A DNA stretch of 64,000 nucleotides from Salimicrobium flavidum (GTDB lineage Bacteria; Bacillota; Bacilli; Bacillales; Halobacillaceae), in contig NZ_FTOC01000002.1 of assembly GCF_900156645.1 (NCBI RefSeq), positions 62,001 to 126,000 on the forward strand. Direction: 5' to 3'. Both the position numbers and the translations under genes were made by a program. The notes beneath the pieces are model-generated. The model was not told the origin of the DNA. It did not search any database and saw nothing but the letters and a program-made list of their open reading frames with translations. This document shows, piece by piece, positions 16,773 to 24,968 of the stretch. Every line of letters starts with the position of its first letter. The first letter of the stretch is position 1.

Positions 16773-17225
16773 GTGATGAATGAACAGGCGAAGCAATATT
16801 GGGAAGACTACTGGAAGGGCCAACCGAAGCCCGAGAAAGTATCAGCATGGGCGTTCGGAGTAGATGAGGGTGAACTGGCCGATCTCGTTATCAGAGGAAT
16901 CAAAACGGCTACATGCTCGGCGTACGAGGAATATAAAGCAGAAAATGAACCTTTACCCGAAGAAGGTGAATACAGTATCATTCTTAATGCAGAGGAGATG
17001 CCGGTAGCGATCATACGTACGAACAAAGTTACGGTTATGCCGATGAATGAAGTGCCGGAACCCTTTGCCTTTAAAGAAGGAGAAGGAGATCGTTCCTATA
17101 CATATTGGTGGAACGCTCATGAACGTTTTTTCCGCGTAGCTATGAAGGAAATAGGGAAGGAGTTCACAGAAGACATGACGGTCGTCTGTGAAGAATTCGA
17201 ACTAATAGATGTGAGGGATGGATAA
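16773..17225 (+). CDS. ASCH domain protein
   Basis: 150 residues. The ASCH (PUA-like beta-barrel) fold is indicated by WAFGVDEGELADLVIRGIKTATCSAYEEY near the start (the conserved GxKxxT motif) and AIIRTNKVTVMPMNEV in the middle. This family is predicted to bind RNA or modified nucleotides; some members hydrolyse N4-acetylcytidine. The stop is followed within one base by the GNAT gene, so the genes are co-transcribed. Confidence 0.85.
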   Translation: MMNEQAKQYWEDYWKGQPKPEKVSAWAFGVDEGELADLVIRGIKTATCSAYEEYKAENEPLPEEGEYSIILNAEEMPVAIIRTNKVTVMPMNEVPEPFAFKEGEGDRSYTYWWNAHERFFRVAMKEIGKEFTEDMTVVCEEFELIDVRDG

Positions 17226-17737
17226 TGGAAATACGACTGTTACGTCCGGATGATGCGAATATGTACTGGGATTTGAGGCTGGAAGCGCTCAGTAACAATC
17301 CGGAAGCGTTCGCTACGAGCTATGAAGAAGCGATGTCGAAAGAAGATCCGGTCCGGGAGGTCTCGAAACGTCTTGCGGACCCGGACAGTTTCACATTCGG
17401 AGCGATCTGGGATGATGAAATCGTCGGTATGATGACGCTTGTGACCCAGGAGACGAACAAGTTGAAACACGCCGCTCACCTCATCGGGGTGTACGTGTCT
17501 CCGGTGGTCCGGAACAAAGGCGTGGGAAGTCAGCTTCTCGAGAAAACGATAGAAAAGGCGAAGGAGGAGGGCTATATCGAAAAGATAAATTTGTCGGTAG
17601 TGACGAGCAACGAATCCGCCATCCGTCTTTATGAAAAGGCCGGGTTCTACACGTGGGGTGTGGAGGAGAAAGCGCTGAAAATGCATGGAGACTATTATGA
17701 TGAGAAACATATGACATTGGACATTTCCGATGAGTAG
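17225..17737 (+). CDS. GNAT-family N-acetyltransferase
   Basis: 170 residues. MEIRLLRPDDANMYWDLR opens the acetyl-CoA-dependent GNAT fold. VYVSPVVRNKGVGSQLLEKTI near residues 95-115 is motif A with the R/Q-x-x-G-x-G/A pyrophosphate loop, and NESAIRLYEKAGF is motif B. Substrate unknown. Overlaps the DHFR-like gene by 8 bases. Confidence 0.9.
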   Translation: MEIRLLRPDDANMYWDLRLEALSNNPEAFATSYEEAMSKEDPVREVSKRLADPDSFTFGAIWDDEIVGMMTLVTQETNKLKHAAHLIGVYVSPVVRNKGVGSQLLEKTIEKAKEEGYIEKINLSVVTSNESAIRLYEKAGFYTWGVEEKALKMHGDYYDEKHMTLDISDE

Positions 17738-18260
17738 GCCGGTGACGCTGTTCATTGTCATGAGCCTCGACGGTTTCATCACAGGAAGAGACGAATCGCT
17801 CGCCTGGCTGGATGCAATAGAAGGGGAAGGGGATAACGGCTTCTCTGAATTTTACGAAACGGTGGATACGGTCGTTATGGGCCGGAAAACATACGACTGG
17901 CTGCAGAGGCAGGAACTCGAAAGGTGGCCGTACGAAGAGAAGGAGACGTACGTCATCACCTCCTCTTTCCCACGTAAAACGGAAACCGTTACGTTCACCT
18001 CTGCGGATGTAATGGAAGAACTTAAGGAAGAAGAGGGGAAAACAATCTGGGTCGTCGGAGGAGGCAGACTTCTTCGAACCTATCTCGAGCGCGGGGACAT
18101 AACGGATATCGTGATTACTATAGCGCCCGTGCTTCTCGGAGAAGGCGTGCCTCTGTTTTCTTCTGTGCCGGAAACTACTCTTGAACGGAAGCGAGTCCGG
18201 CAATTTGGACAATTTACAGAACTACATTTTGAGATCAAGAGTGGAGAAAGAGGGATTTGA
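17730..18260 (+). CDS. Dihydrofolate reductase-like (RibD C-terminal) protein
   Basis: 176 residues. FIVMSLDGFITGRDESLAWLD at the N-terminus, TVVMGRKTYDW near residue 50 and TIWVVGGGRLLRTYL near residue 110 are the NADPH-binding motifs of the RibD-C/YyaP-type family. Probably an NADPH-dependent reductase, but members of this stand-alone group have no firm substrate. Coupled to neighbours on both sides by overlapping stop and start codons. Confidence 0.87.
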   Translation: MSRPVTLFIVMSLDGFITGRDESLAWLDAIEGEGDNGFSEFYETVDTVVMGRKTYDWLQRQELERWPYEEKETYVITSSFPRKTETVTFTSADVMEELKEEEGKTIWVVGGGRLLRTYLERGDITDIVITIAPVLLGEGVPLFSSVPETTLERKRVRQFGQFTELHFEIKSGERGI

Positions 18261-18679
18261 TGCAATCAGAACTGGATCATGCAGGCTTCGGGATGAGACT
18301 GATCGCCTTCCTTGTGGACGGCCTGATCACTACGATGATCGCTACGATGGTGTATTTTCTTGTTACGGGAGAACTTTCCGCCGAACTGACGAACAGCTAT
18401 GCCTATATCGCTTTCGATGGCTTATACCTGACGATTCTCCCGGCTGTATGGGGCGGGTATACGCTGGCGAAGCGGATGGTCAGTATCCGGGTGAGAAAAC
18501 TGGACGGGTCGGATGTGACGCTGTTTGACATGTTCGTCCGTGATTTTATCGGGAAAGTACTGCTCAGTGTAATTACGTTCGGTGTCTCCACGGTAGTCAG
18601 TCTTGTCATGGTTCTTGCAATGAAGCAGCGACGGGCTATCCATGATTACATGGCCGGCACTTACGTCTACTCCGACTGA
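18260..18679 (+). CDS. RDD-family membrane protein
   Basis: 139 residues, three to four membrane helices. FGMRLIAFLVDGLITTMIATMVYFL carries the RxxAxxxD motif that defines RDD proteins, and GYTLAKRMVSIRVRKLDGSDVTLFDMFVRD is typical of the second half. Some RDD proteins work in Na+ or Li+/H+ exchange, plausible in a halophile; no specific role can be shown. Last gene of the 16.5-18.7 kb run, overlapping the previous stop (TGATG). Confidence 0.85.
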   Translation: MQSELDHAGFGMRLIAFLVDGLITTMIATMVYFLVTGELSAELTNSYAYIAFDGLYLTILPAVWGGYTLAKRMVSIRVRKLDGSDVTLFDMFVRDFIGKVLLSVITFGVSTVVSLVMVLAMKQRRAIHDYMAGTYVYSD

Positions 18680-18684
18680 CGGAT

Positions 18685-19005
18685 TCAGGAGGGAGAGACC
18701 AATTTCAGACCGACGACGGCGGCGATGATCAGAGAAAGGAAAAAGATCCGTTTGCCGTCTTTCGGTTCTCCGTATAACAGCATGCCGAAAATCGCTCCAC
18801 CAGCCGCACCGATACCTGTCCATACCGCATAGGCCAGTCCCATCGGCAAGGTTTCCATCGAAAGGGCGAGAAACAGAAAGCTGGCTGAAAATCCTGTGAT
18901 AAGAAGCAGGAGAGAAGTTAGCGTACGTTCGATATGGAATTTATTGATCATCAGTACTCCGAACATCTCACCGAGTCCGGCTATCATTAGATATGTCCAG
19001 GCCAT
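18685..19005 (-). CDS. ykkD: SMR-family efflux subunit, YkkD-like
   Basis: 106 residues, four helices. The conserved membrane Glu is at residue 13. METLPMGLAYAVWTGIGAAGGA matches the YkkD/EbrA-type SMR signature closely, and the C-terminus KDGKRIFFLSLIIAAVVGLKLVS is YkkD-like. Its start overlaps the stop of the partner (TAATG), so the two form a heteromeric pump. In B. subtilis YkkCD exports guanidinium; drug export is an alternative. The longer reading frame upstream of this ATG overlaps the partner gene and is not used. Confidence 0.88.
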   Translation of the reverse strand: MAWTYLMIAGLGEMFGVLMINKFHIERTLTSLLLLITGFSASFLFLALSMETLPMGLAYAVWTGIGAAGGAIFGMLLYGEPKDGKRIFFLSLIIAAVVGLKLVSPS

Positions 19006-19331
19006 TATTCTTCCTCCTCCGGTGTTACTACTTTCAACCCGATGACTCCTACAAGCAGTACTCCGATCAGCAGCAGTTTCTCCACGCTTGCCGCTTCCCC
19101 GAAGAAAATCATTCCCGCAAGCACAGTTCCCGCCGTTCCGATTCCTACAAAGACCGCATAAACCGTACCTGCCGGAAGTTTCTGACCGGCCATGATCAGA
19201 TAGTAGAAGCTTATGATAATAGCGATAACGGTTCCTGCCCATTCCATTACGCTATCTGCATGTTTCAGTCCGATCACCCACCCGATTTCGAAAAAGGCGG
19301 CGATGATCACTTTCAGCCACTGGATATTCAT
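19005..19331 (-). CDS. ykkC: SMR-family efflux subunit, YkkC-like
   Basis: 108 residues, four helices, conserved Glu at residue 15. [10 protein letters not shown] and [20 protein letters not shown] match YkkC. First gene of the pair. B. subtilis ykkCD is preceded by a guanidine-I riboswitch; the 100 bases upstream here show none of its conserved blocks, so regulation differs, or the guanidinium role is not conserved. Confidence 0.88.
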   Translation of the reverse strand: MNIQWLKVIIAAFFEIGWVIGLKHADSVMEWAGTVIAIIISFYYLIMAGQKLPAGTVYAVFVGIGTAGTVLAGMIFFGEAASVEKLLLIGVLLVGVIGLKVVTPEEEE

Positions 19332-19367
19332 CGTACATTCCTCCCAAGCTCCATCGTAGCATAATCT

Positions 19368-19430
19368 TTGACATTACGTCCGTCCGGGATTATCATACTC
19401 TTTATGACTAAACAGTCATAACCATGACTG
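19368..19430 (+). promoter_or_regulatory. Promoter and palindromic operator of the DHA2 exporter
   Basis: TTGACA (19368-19373), 17-base spacer, TATCAT (19391-19396). Right at the expected start point lies ATGACTAAACAGTCAT (19404-19419, 6-base arms), followed by a third half-site ATGACT at 19424. This is TetR/MarR-style placement for a repressor; no regulator gene is adjacent. Confidence 0.7.
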
Positions 19431-19455
19431 CATAGTATTGAAAGGGATGGAATAT

Positions 19456-20928
19456 ATGACGGATGAAGGTACACCTCAGGTTCGAAAAGGACCAATGCTG
19501 GCGGTTATGCTGATTGCGGCGTTTTTCGCTATTTTGAACGAAACGCTTCTGGCGACAGCACTGCCAAGTATCATGGAAGAGTTCGGAATAACCGAGAATA
19601 AAGTGCAGTGGCTGACTACGGCTTTTCTTCTCACAAACGGAATAATGATTCCGATTTCCGCATTTTTGATTGAACGATTTTCGACGAGAAAGATATTTTT
19701 GACGGCGATTGCCGTATTCATTACCGGAACGACGATCGCTGCGTTTTCACACACGTTCCCGCTGTTACTTGTCGCGCGGGTCGTCCAGGCGATGGGTTCC
19801 GGGGTCATGCTTCCGCTCATGATGACGATCGTCCTCACCCTGTTTCCACCGGAAAAACGTGGTGCAGCTATGGGGGCGGCTGGTCTGGTGATAGCTTTTG
19901 GTCCGGCGATTGGGCCGACGCTTTCCGGCTGGATGCTTGAATACAACTCCTGGCGCGCTCTGTTTTATGTCGTCGTGCCGATTGCTGTGGCGACCTTCGT
20001 CTTCGGTATATTCGCGGTGAAAAACGTGACGAAACTGACGTATCCGAAAATCGATGTCGTATCGATTCTTCTTTCTTCCTTCGGGTTCGGCGGCCTGTTG
20101 TTCGGATTCAGCAGTGCCGGAGAAGACGGCTGGACGAGTCCCAAGGTACTCAGCTGCCTGATCGGAGGCGGCATCATCCTCACGTTGTTCATTTTGCGTC
20201 AGCTTAAAATGGAGGTGCCGATGCTTGAGTTCCGGGTCTTCCGTTTCCCGGTGTTCTCGATCTCGCTTGTTATTACGATGATCGTGTTGATGTCGATGAT
20301 CGGGGCGGAAACGATTCTGCCATTATATATGCAGAATACGCTCGGGTACTCTGCGCTCGATTCAGGTCTGATGCTGTTGCCGGGAGCGATTGTCATGGGG
20401 ATCATGTCTCCTTTGACCGGTGCTCTGTTCGACAAAGTCGGAGCGAAAGTGCTGGCTATCCCCGGTCTGCTGATCGTCAGCGTAACGACGCTCTTTTTCA
20501 CGACCCTATCGATGGACACGTCGTTTATGTTTCTGACCATTGTCTATGCCATCCGCATGTTCGGATTGTCGCTTGCAATGATGCCGGTCATGACGAACGG
20601 GCTGAATCAGCTTCCGGAGAGCTGGAACGCACACGGATCGGCGATGGCCAACACGATGCAGCAGGTTTCCGCTTCGATCGGTACGGCTATCCTGATCACT
20701 GTGATGTCGAACGGTGCGAAGAACTTCGAGCCGGGGGAAAGCACTGCTCAGACGGCCATGGAAAATCCGGAACCGCAGCAATTTTTGGCTGAACAGGCGA
20801 TGATCAACGGCTACAATCTCGCGTTCTGGGCAGCTACGACGCTGTCTTTTGCAGGAGTGATTCTTTCCCTGTTTATTAAGAAGCCTGAACCGAAAGCGGA
20901 AGAATCCGGACAGTCGCAGAGCGCTTAA
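19456..20928 (+). CDS. DHA2-family MFS multidrug exporter
   Basis: 490 residues from ATG 19456; AAAGGGATGG upstream favours it over the earlier TTG. Fourteen predicted helices as in EmrB/QacA. ILNETLLATALPSIMEEFGI, LVARVVQAMGSGVMLPLMMTI (motif region) and GPAIGPTLSGWML (antiporter motif C) are present. It expels drugs or toxic metabolites by proton antiport. A close paralogue is at 50138-51556. It is monocistronic between its operator and a strong terminator. Confidence 0.93.
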   Translation: MTDEGTPQVRKGPMLAVMLIAAFFAILNETLLATALPSIMEEFGITENKVQWLTTAFLLTNGIMIPISAFLIERFSTRKIFLTAIAVFITGTTIAAFSHTFPLLLVARVVQAMGSGVMLPLMMTIVLTLFPPEKRGAAMGAAGLVIAFGPAIGPTLSGWMLEYNSWRALFYVVVPIAVATFVFGIFAVKNVTKLTYPKIDVVSILLSSFGFGGLLFGFSSAGEDGWTSPKVLSCLIGGGIILTLFILRQLKMEVPMLEFRVFRFPVFSISLVITMIVLMSMIGAETILPLYMQNTLGYSALDSGLMLLPGAIVMGIMSPLTGALFDKVGAKVLAIPGLLIVSVTTLFFTTLSMDTSFMFLTIVYAIRMFGLSLAMMPVMTNGLNQLPESWNAHGSAMANTMQQVSASIGTAILITVMSNGAKNFEPGESTAQTAMENPEPQQFLAEQAMINGYNLAFWAATTLSFAGVILSLFIKKPEPKAEESGQSQSA

Positions 20929-20934
20929 TATATA

Positions 20935-20988
20935 AATACCCACCAGATACACGAGTGACTACTTGTCCTTGTGCCTGGTGGGTATTTT
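20935..20988 (+). terminator. Terminator after the DHA2 exporter
   Basis: Stem AATACCCACCAG / CTGGTGGGTATT with a loop of about 28 bases, then TTTTCTT. Near-symmetrical, so it may also end the minus-strand signalling operon. Confidence 0.85.
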
Positions 20989-20998
20989 CTTCCCTCGA

Positions 20999-21190
20999 TT
21001 AATTTCCCGGAGGTAATTCCTCACTGAACGGTTTCACTATAGGGGGAGTAATGCTTGAATCAGAAACAATTATAATATGATGATCAGGATGCTGAAATTC
21101 TTCCCCGTTACTTTCTTCTGCGCTCGCTCCTGTCACAGAAGAACCGATAATGGATATACTCAGAACAATCCCCGCAAAAAATTTTCTCAT
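20999..21190 (-). CDS. Candidate exported signalling propeptide (Phr/NprX-like)
   Basis: 63 residues with a Sec signal peptide (RKFF, then a hydrophobic stretch to TGASA, AxA-type cleavage near residue 24) and a short acidic pro-region ending KPFSEELPPGN. TAGGGAGG precedes the ATG. It begins 12 bases after the stop of the RRNPP regulator on the same strand, which is the arrangement of rap-phr, nprR-nprX and plcR-papR pairs. Such peptides are exported, trimmed to 5-8 residues, reimported by Opp and bound by the cognate TPR regulator. The active segment is not known; the C-terminus is the usual place. Confidence 0.65.
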   Translation of the reverse strand: MRKFFAGIVLSISIIGSSVTGASAEESNGEEFQHPDHHIIIVSDSSITPPIVKPFSEELPPGN

Positions 21191-21202
21191 GCTATGACCT
21201 CC

Positions 21203-22462
21203 CTAATATATGTGTCCAGAACTGTTATCTAACGCAATTTTATAAAAGCAAGAAGATTTCTTATAACTACCTTGATTCTCATAGTATGCTGCTAACAGTT
21301 TTGAATACTTAATAAGTTCTTGATATTTTCCTTCTTCCTTCAAGGTGGGTAAAAGGACTTCGTTAAACTGTTTCTCCCAAGTATATTGAGGCTCTTTGAT
21401 GAAATATACAAGAAACCAGAACTCTTTCACTTGGATTTGTTTTTCACTTGAATTACTCACAATTTCCAAATAGTCATTTATGGTTACCATACACTTATCA
21501 ATATAGCCCTCAATTAAATTTGTGTAAATTAAGAAATTAAGCGTATGTAAATAACTGTAACTTTCTTGTTTCTTAAATGCAAGTGCTTCTTGAAGATGAT
21601 AAATAGCTGTACTTCTCTGTTTTTTGCAGAAAAAAGCATACCCAATATTGTGTTGAACAATTCCATTGAAACTATTCTCATCAATTTCTTTAGAAAGATA
21701 TTCAGCTTTTTTGAACTGTGACAAAGATGAATCCATATCTCCCAACTTACTGTAGCAAATACCCAGGTGAATATGAAGCTTCAGACATTCTTTGACTCTG
21801 TAGTTGTCCTGGAAGATGTTAAGAGCTTCTTGAGCGAGTTTAAAACTCACTGTTTCCTGTTGATTCGCATATAATGCTAAAGCATATAAGAAATACAGGT
21901 CTGCTTTTTCCAATTCTCCAAGAATAGCTGGAGAGAAAACCTGGTATGCATTTTCAAAATAGATCTTTGCATTTTCAACATCAGAGACAGCCCAACAATA
22001 GTTGCCTTTATATTTATAATAATAAAACCTGTTTTTTTGGCTTAACGTATCATCGAATTTGTTTATGAACCGGAAAGACGGTTCTGTTGAATTCAACTCA
22101 TTGCATATTATGGAGAATCTTATTTTCTTTATGTGGTACTCCACTTGTAATTTAGTATCAGAGAAAGGGAAAACTAATTCATTTATCTTTTCATGAATCA
22201 CTTGGCTATTTTCAAAATCATTATGTAATAATGGAGTCTCCCATTCGGTCAATAAGTTTTCAAGCTCCTCATCCCTTGAGCGAATATCATAGTAGTCTAC
22301 GCCTACCCTTTCAAACAATAAAGCTAAAGTAGTGTCGTCAGCTTTGGTTTGACCATTTTCAATTCTGGACAAGTATGATGAAGATACAATTGACTTAGCT
22401 GTTTCTTCTTGGCTCATTTGATTTTCTTCTCTATAACTTTTCAAAATTTTCCCTGGTTCCAT
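21203..22462 (-). CDS. RRNPP-type quorum-sensing regulator (XRE HTH plus TPR repeats)
   Basis: 419 residues. Residues 4-62 are an XRE helix-turn-helix (KSYREENQMSQEETAKSIVSSSYLSRIENG). The remainder is alpha-helical TPR-like, for example AKIYFENAYQVF and SSLSQFKKAEYLSKEI and STAIYHLQEALAFKK. The length matches NprR (about 420) rather than PlcR (about 285). It binds DNA and is expected to respond to a small peptide; the next gene on the strand is a fitting propeptide. AT-rich, unlike the flanking host genes. The divergent gene at 22825 encodes a bacteriocin-like precursor and is the obvious target candidate. Confidence 0.85.
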   Translation of the reverse strand: MEPGKILKSYREENQMSQEETAKSIVSSSYLSRIENGQTKADDTTLALLFERVGVDYYDIRSRDEELENLLTEWETPLLHNDFENSQVIHEKINELVFPFSDTKLQVEYHIKKIRFSIICNELNSTEPSFRFINKFDDTLSQKNRFYYYKYKGNYCWAVSDVENAKIYFENAYQVFSPAILGELEKADLYFLYALALYANQQETVSFKLAQEALNIFQDNYRVKECLKLHIHLGICYSKLGDMDSSLSQFKKAEYLSKEIDENSFNGIVQHNIGYAFFCKKQRSTAIYHLQEALAFKKQESYSYLHTLNFLIYTNLIEGYIDKCMVTINDYLEIVSNSSEKQIQVKEFWFLVYFIKEPQYTWEKQFNEVLLPTLKEEGKYQELIKYSKLLAAYYENQGSYKKSSCFYKIALDNSSGHIY

Positions 22463-22824
22463 TCGTTAACCACCTTGTACAAGAATGACGAAAACTATCA
22501 TAAATTCTAGCTTTTTTGTGAAATAATGCGAAATACAATATTTACTAACTTGATGGTACCATAAACTTGAAGTTAATAATAAGAAGGGAGGAAAAATGAA
22601 AGGAGAAAGAGTTTAAGTGTTTATTCACCTGGATTATTCATCAATATTCCTAAAATCCACTCAAATTCTTTTATATCAAGGCTTCCTCTGTATTCTTCTT
22701 TCACTTTTTAGGTGAAAGAAGAGCAGGAGGACATTCTTTGGTGTGACCAGGACTTACTCGATTTTATCTATTCTCATGGACAATTCAGGTATTTACATTA
22801 AATCACAAAAATAGGAGGAAAAAA
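22463..22824. other. Divergent intergenic region with palindrome and strong hairpin
   Basis: 362 bases, AT-rich. It contains the palindrome ATGGTACCAT at 22553-22562 and a hairpin with 11-base perfect arms (TCTTCTTTCAC / GTGAAAGAAGA) at 22694-22722 without a T-run. A 29-codon frame at 22712-22801 (GTG start, ending FRYLH) looks like the tail of a lost gene. AATAGGAGG serves the downstream precursor gene. No clear sigma-A promoter for that gene is seen, compatible with activator dependence. Confidence 0.5.
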
Positions 22825-23532
22825 ATGAATAAAATTATTAATGTTAGTCTTGTTTTATCTCTTCTTGCTTTTACATTATTAGGAGCTTTTTCAAATCCGA
22901 CTTATGCCCAATCTGAGAATAATGATTTTGCAAATGAACTACAAAAGTTTAGTCAGAATGCTATTGAGCTAAATCAAACAAAAAGTGAAAAAATTTACGA
23001 TGATGCCAAAAATAAAATTAAAGAACAGAATATGGTTATTCATGCTGACCTTCAAGAAGTTAAAAACTATAAAGTTTATAAGTTTAAAGATTCAAATCAA
23101 AAATTGGTAAACATAGTCATTGGTAGTGAAAGTGGAAAATTTCATACTTATAATGTTCTATTAAAAGATAATTCTGTTAAATATTATGATGAGATGATTT
23201 TAACAAAAGTAAATAATGAAACTGGGCATATAAAATCCTATGCTAATGGTAAATTAAACAAAGATAAAGAGTATGATGTTCCAAATGATAATGCTCAAAT
23301 TTCTGATGGTTTTCAAACTTTGGGTATTGGTAGTTGGTGGGGAGCTTTTAACGATTGTATGAAAAATGATATGCAAGTACCAGGATGGGTGATCACTGGT
23401 ATAAGTATAGCTTGTTCTGCGGTATGTATTGGTACAGCTGGCGCAGGATGTGTAGGGTGTGTTACTGCTGCAGCTAGCGGTTTTAGTTTTGATGTGGGTT
23501 ACTGTGTTGGTTATGCAAATGATTATTTTTAA
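22825..23532 (+). CDS. Secreted bacteriocin-like precursor (halocin C8-type C-terminus)
   Basis: 235 residues. Residues 1-29 are a Sec signal peptide ending PTYAQ. Residues 30-165 are a charged, Lys-rich domain with no recognised family. Residues about 170-235 are hydrophobic and Cys-rich: WWGAFNDCMKN, PGWVITGISIACSAVC, GCVGCVTAAA and YCVGYA, six Cys in all. The Trp-Pro-Gly and Cys spacing resembles halocin C8 and its Bacillota relatives, in which a long precursor carries an N-terminal immunity part and a C-terminal peptide. Very AT-rich. It lies divergently from the RRNPP regulator, suggesting quorum control. The family assignment is by eye. Confidence 0.6.
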   Translation: MNKIINVSLVLSLLAFTLLGAFSNPTYAQSENNDFANELQKFSQNAIELNQTKSEKIYDDAKNKIKEQNMVIHADLQEVKNYKVYKFKDSNQKLVNIVIGSESGKFHTYNVLLKDNSVKYYDEMILTKVNNETGHIKSYANGKLNKDKEYDVPNDNAQISDGFQTLGIGSWWGAFNDCMKNDMQVPGWVITGISIACSAVCIGTAGAGCVGCVTAAASGFSFDVGYCVGYANDYF

Positions 23533-24125
23533 AGCTAGTTATAAAGAGTGTTCCATCAAAATAATAGACAATTATATATAAAGGTTCTCTGTCAAATGTG
23601 GTGGTGGGGTGATTACCTCACTACCTTCTTCATTTCCTGTTAGAGGATTTTCTTCTTCATTATCTCAAAGCTCCTGATTCCGTATGAGGCACGTTTCAAT
23701 AATTTTATGGTGTAAGCGTAAAACGATCCTCCCTCTTTATATTAACGTATTCTTAGAATTCCTTCGTTTTTCTTCCGTTTTCTTTCGATTCCCAGAAGCG
23801 TATGGTGGTCTTATAATCCTTCATTTGAAAATAAAGGGTATATTTGGAACTTGAGCAGGACACCAATTAGACATCCATGGATAATTTCCATTAAATGGAT
23901 GTGTATCGTATGATCGCACCTTGGATTTTCACATAACTCATGGCGGTGGGCCCTCCCACGTCTCTGCGTCTATGCGCGCAAATTCCTTCATTCGACCTGA
24001 CCATGGTGGATGCCGGAAATAATCCTTTAGCGGGTCCAGGCCCTAACGGAAAAAATAACGACCGGCTTCTCCGTGCTTCTATTGTTCGAAAACGGTTCAA
24101 CGAAATGGTTCTGTCTTCTTAAGCA
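23533..24125. other. Non-coding AT-rich stretch with decayed sequence
   Basis: No supportable gene. It contains CCTCCCTCTTTATATTAACG at about 23735, near-identical to a sequence at about 26157, so it is probably the edge of a decayed duplicated element. Short open frames near 23890-24120 on both strands show no recognisable protein. Confidence 0.4.
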
Positions 24126-24440
24126 GATTTCTGTAAGTCTGAAATACCGGAGATGTCCCGGATCATGCGTATTTCACTGAAGGCACACTCCTGTGTCCCT
24201 AAGATATAAAAGATTTTGACGAGTTAACGACTCAGAGCGACGAATAACTGCTTTTCGGTAAGGAGGATTGGCGGCCCGGTGACGATAGTGTTCACGAGGT
24301 TTCCGGAACGCTTCATTGTGAAGGGCGAGAGGGCGGGCGACTTGGAACAATAAACTCCGCAGTCGCTTTCTCCTGCGTTTCGTAATCGTCGTCTGGCCCT
24401 TGAACTTTCCAGATTGGTTCAACTTTAGATTGAGTCCCGC
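24126..24440 (-). pseudogene. IS110-family transposase, C-terminal remnant
   Basis: LAGLNLKLNQSGKFKG followed by ITKRRRKRLRSLLFQVARPL is the conserved C-terminal region of IS110/IS1111 transposases (Transposase_20). The frame shifts after NPP; the other frame continues LTEKQLFVALSR, then a stop, then KIFYILGTQECAF. The N-terminal DEDD domain is absent, so the gene is dead. Confidence 0.8.
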
Positions 24441-24465
24441 TAATTTATTGATTTAGCGTGGAGCT

Positions 24466-24759
24466 CTGTAGTTGGCCAGGTCGCCGACTTCCGCGAAGAA
24501 ACCGGGAGGTCTCGGATACGGTATACATAGCGATTGTGAGGCGATGGGATATGGATTCACAGACCGGACACACAGCACTAGAAGACAAAGATTCTACGAC
24601 AAAGAACATCTTCTGATTCTCCTGCGAGTGGCAGAGGATACGATGCTTCCCCTCACAGGGGACAACCATCTCTTTGAATTCGGAAAATACGTACGCCAAC
24701 GCCTTTCCAGGTTTGTATTCCTTATACCCTGAAATCGAGTGTTGAGAACCTTTCCCCAA
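24466..24759 (-). pseudogene. ISL3-family transposase, N-terminal remnant
   Basis: VVESLSSSAVCPVCESISHRLT is the N-terminal zinc-finger region of ISL3 (IS204/IS1001/IS1096/IS1165) transposases. The frame then shifts; the other frame gives RYVYRIRDLPVSSRKSAT, the expected continuation. It ends at the junction with the IS110 remnant, showing that one element was inserted in or recombined with another. Confidence 0.7.
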
Positions 24760-24968
24760 CTTCGCGTAAGAACCACTTTGTCTAGCAGTTACATCAGGAC
24801 CGTCTGCACCTGTCAGTATAGGTTTCGTCTCTTCTGAAGTTATGTCTACACTCTTTCGTTTTGATTCTTTTTCAAAGAGTACCTATAAGTGAATATTAGC
24901 ACTATGTAAAGTTCACTTTACATTTAAGTTAGTTTTATATAAAATAAGGGAAAAGGAAGTGATTTAAT

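Noticed and set aside
18685-19242. 185-codon frame as one protein
   Set aside because: Its upstream part overlaps the YkkC-like gene in another frame; the true product starts at ATG 19003-19005 and is 106 residues.
19332-19440. Guanidine-I riboswitch upstream of ykkCD
   Set aside because: Conserved blocks of the ykkC RNA are not seen; the region instead holds the divergent promoter and operator.
22712-22801. 29-codon frame before the bacteriocin precursor as a signalling peptide
   Set aside because: No ribosome site (the preceding bases form the hairpin) and no signal peptide; more likely the tail of a lost gene.
23891-24122. Overlapping 60- and 69-codon frames on both strands
   Set aside because: No recognisable family, no ribosome site; probably decayed element sequence.
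24445-24759. 104-codon frame as an intact small gene
   Set aside because: Only the first part matches an ISL3 transposase; the rest is out of frame, so it is a pseudogene fragment.
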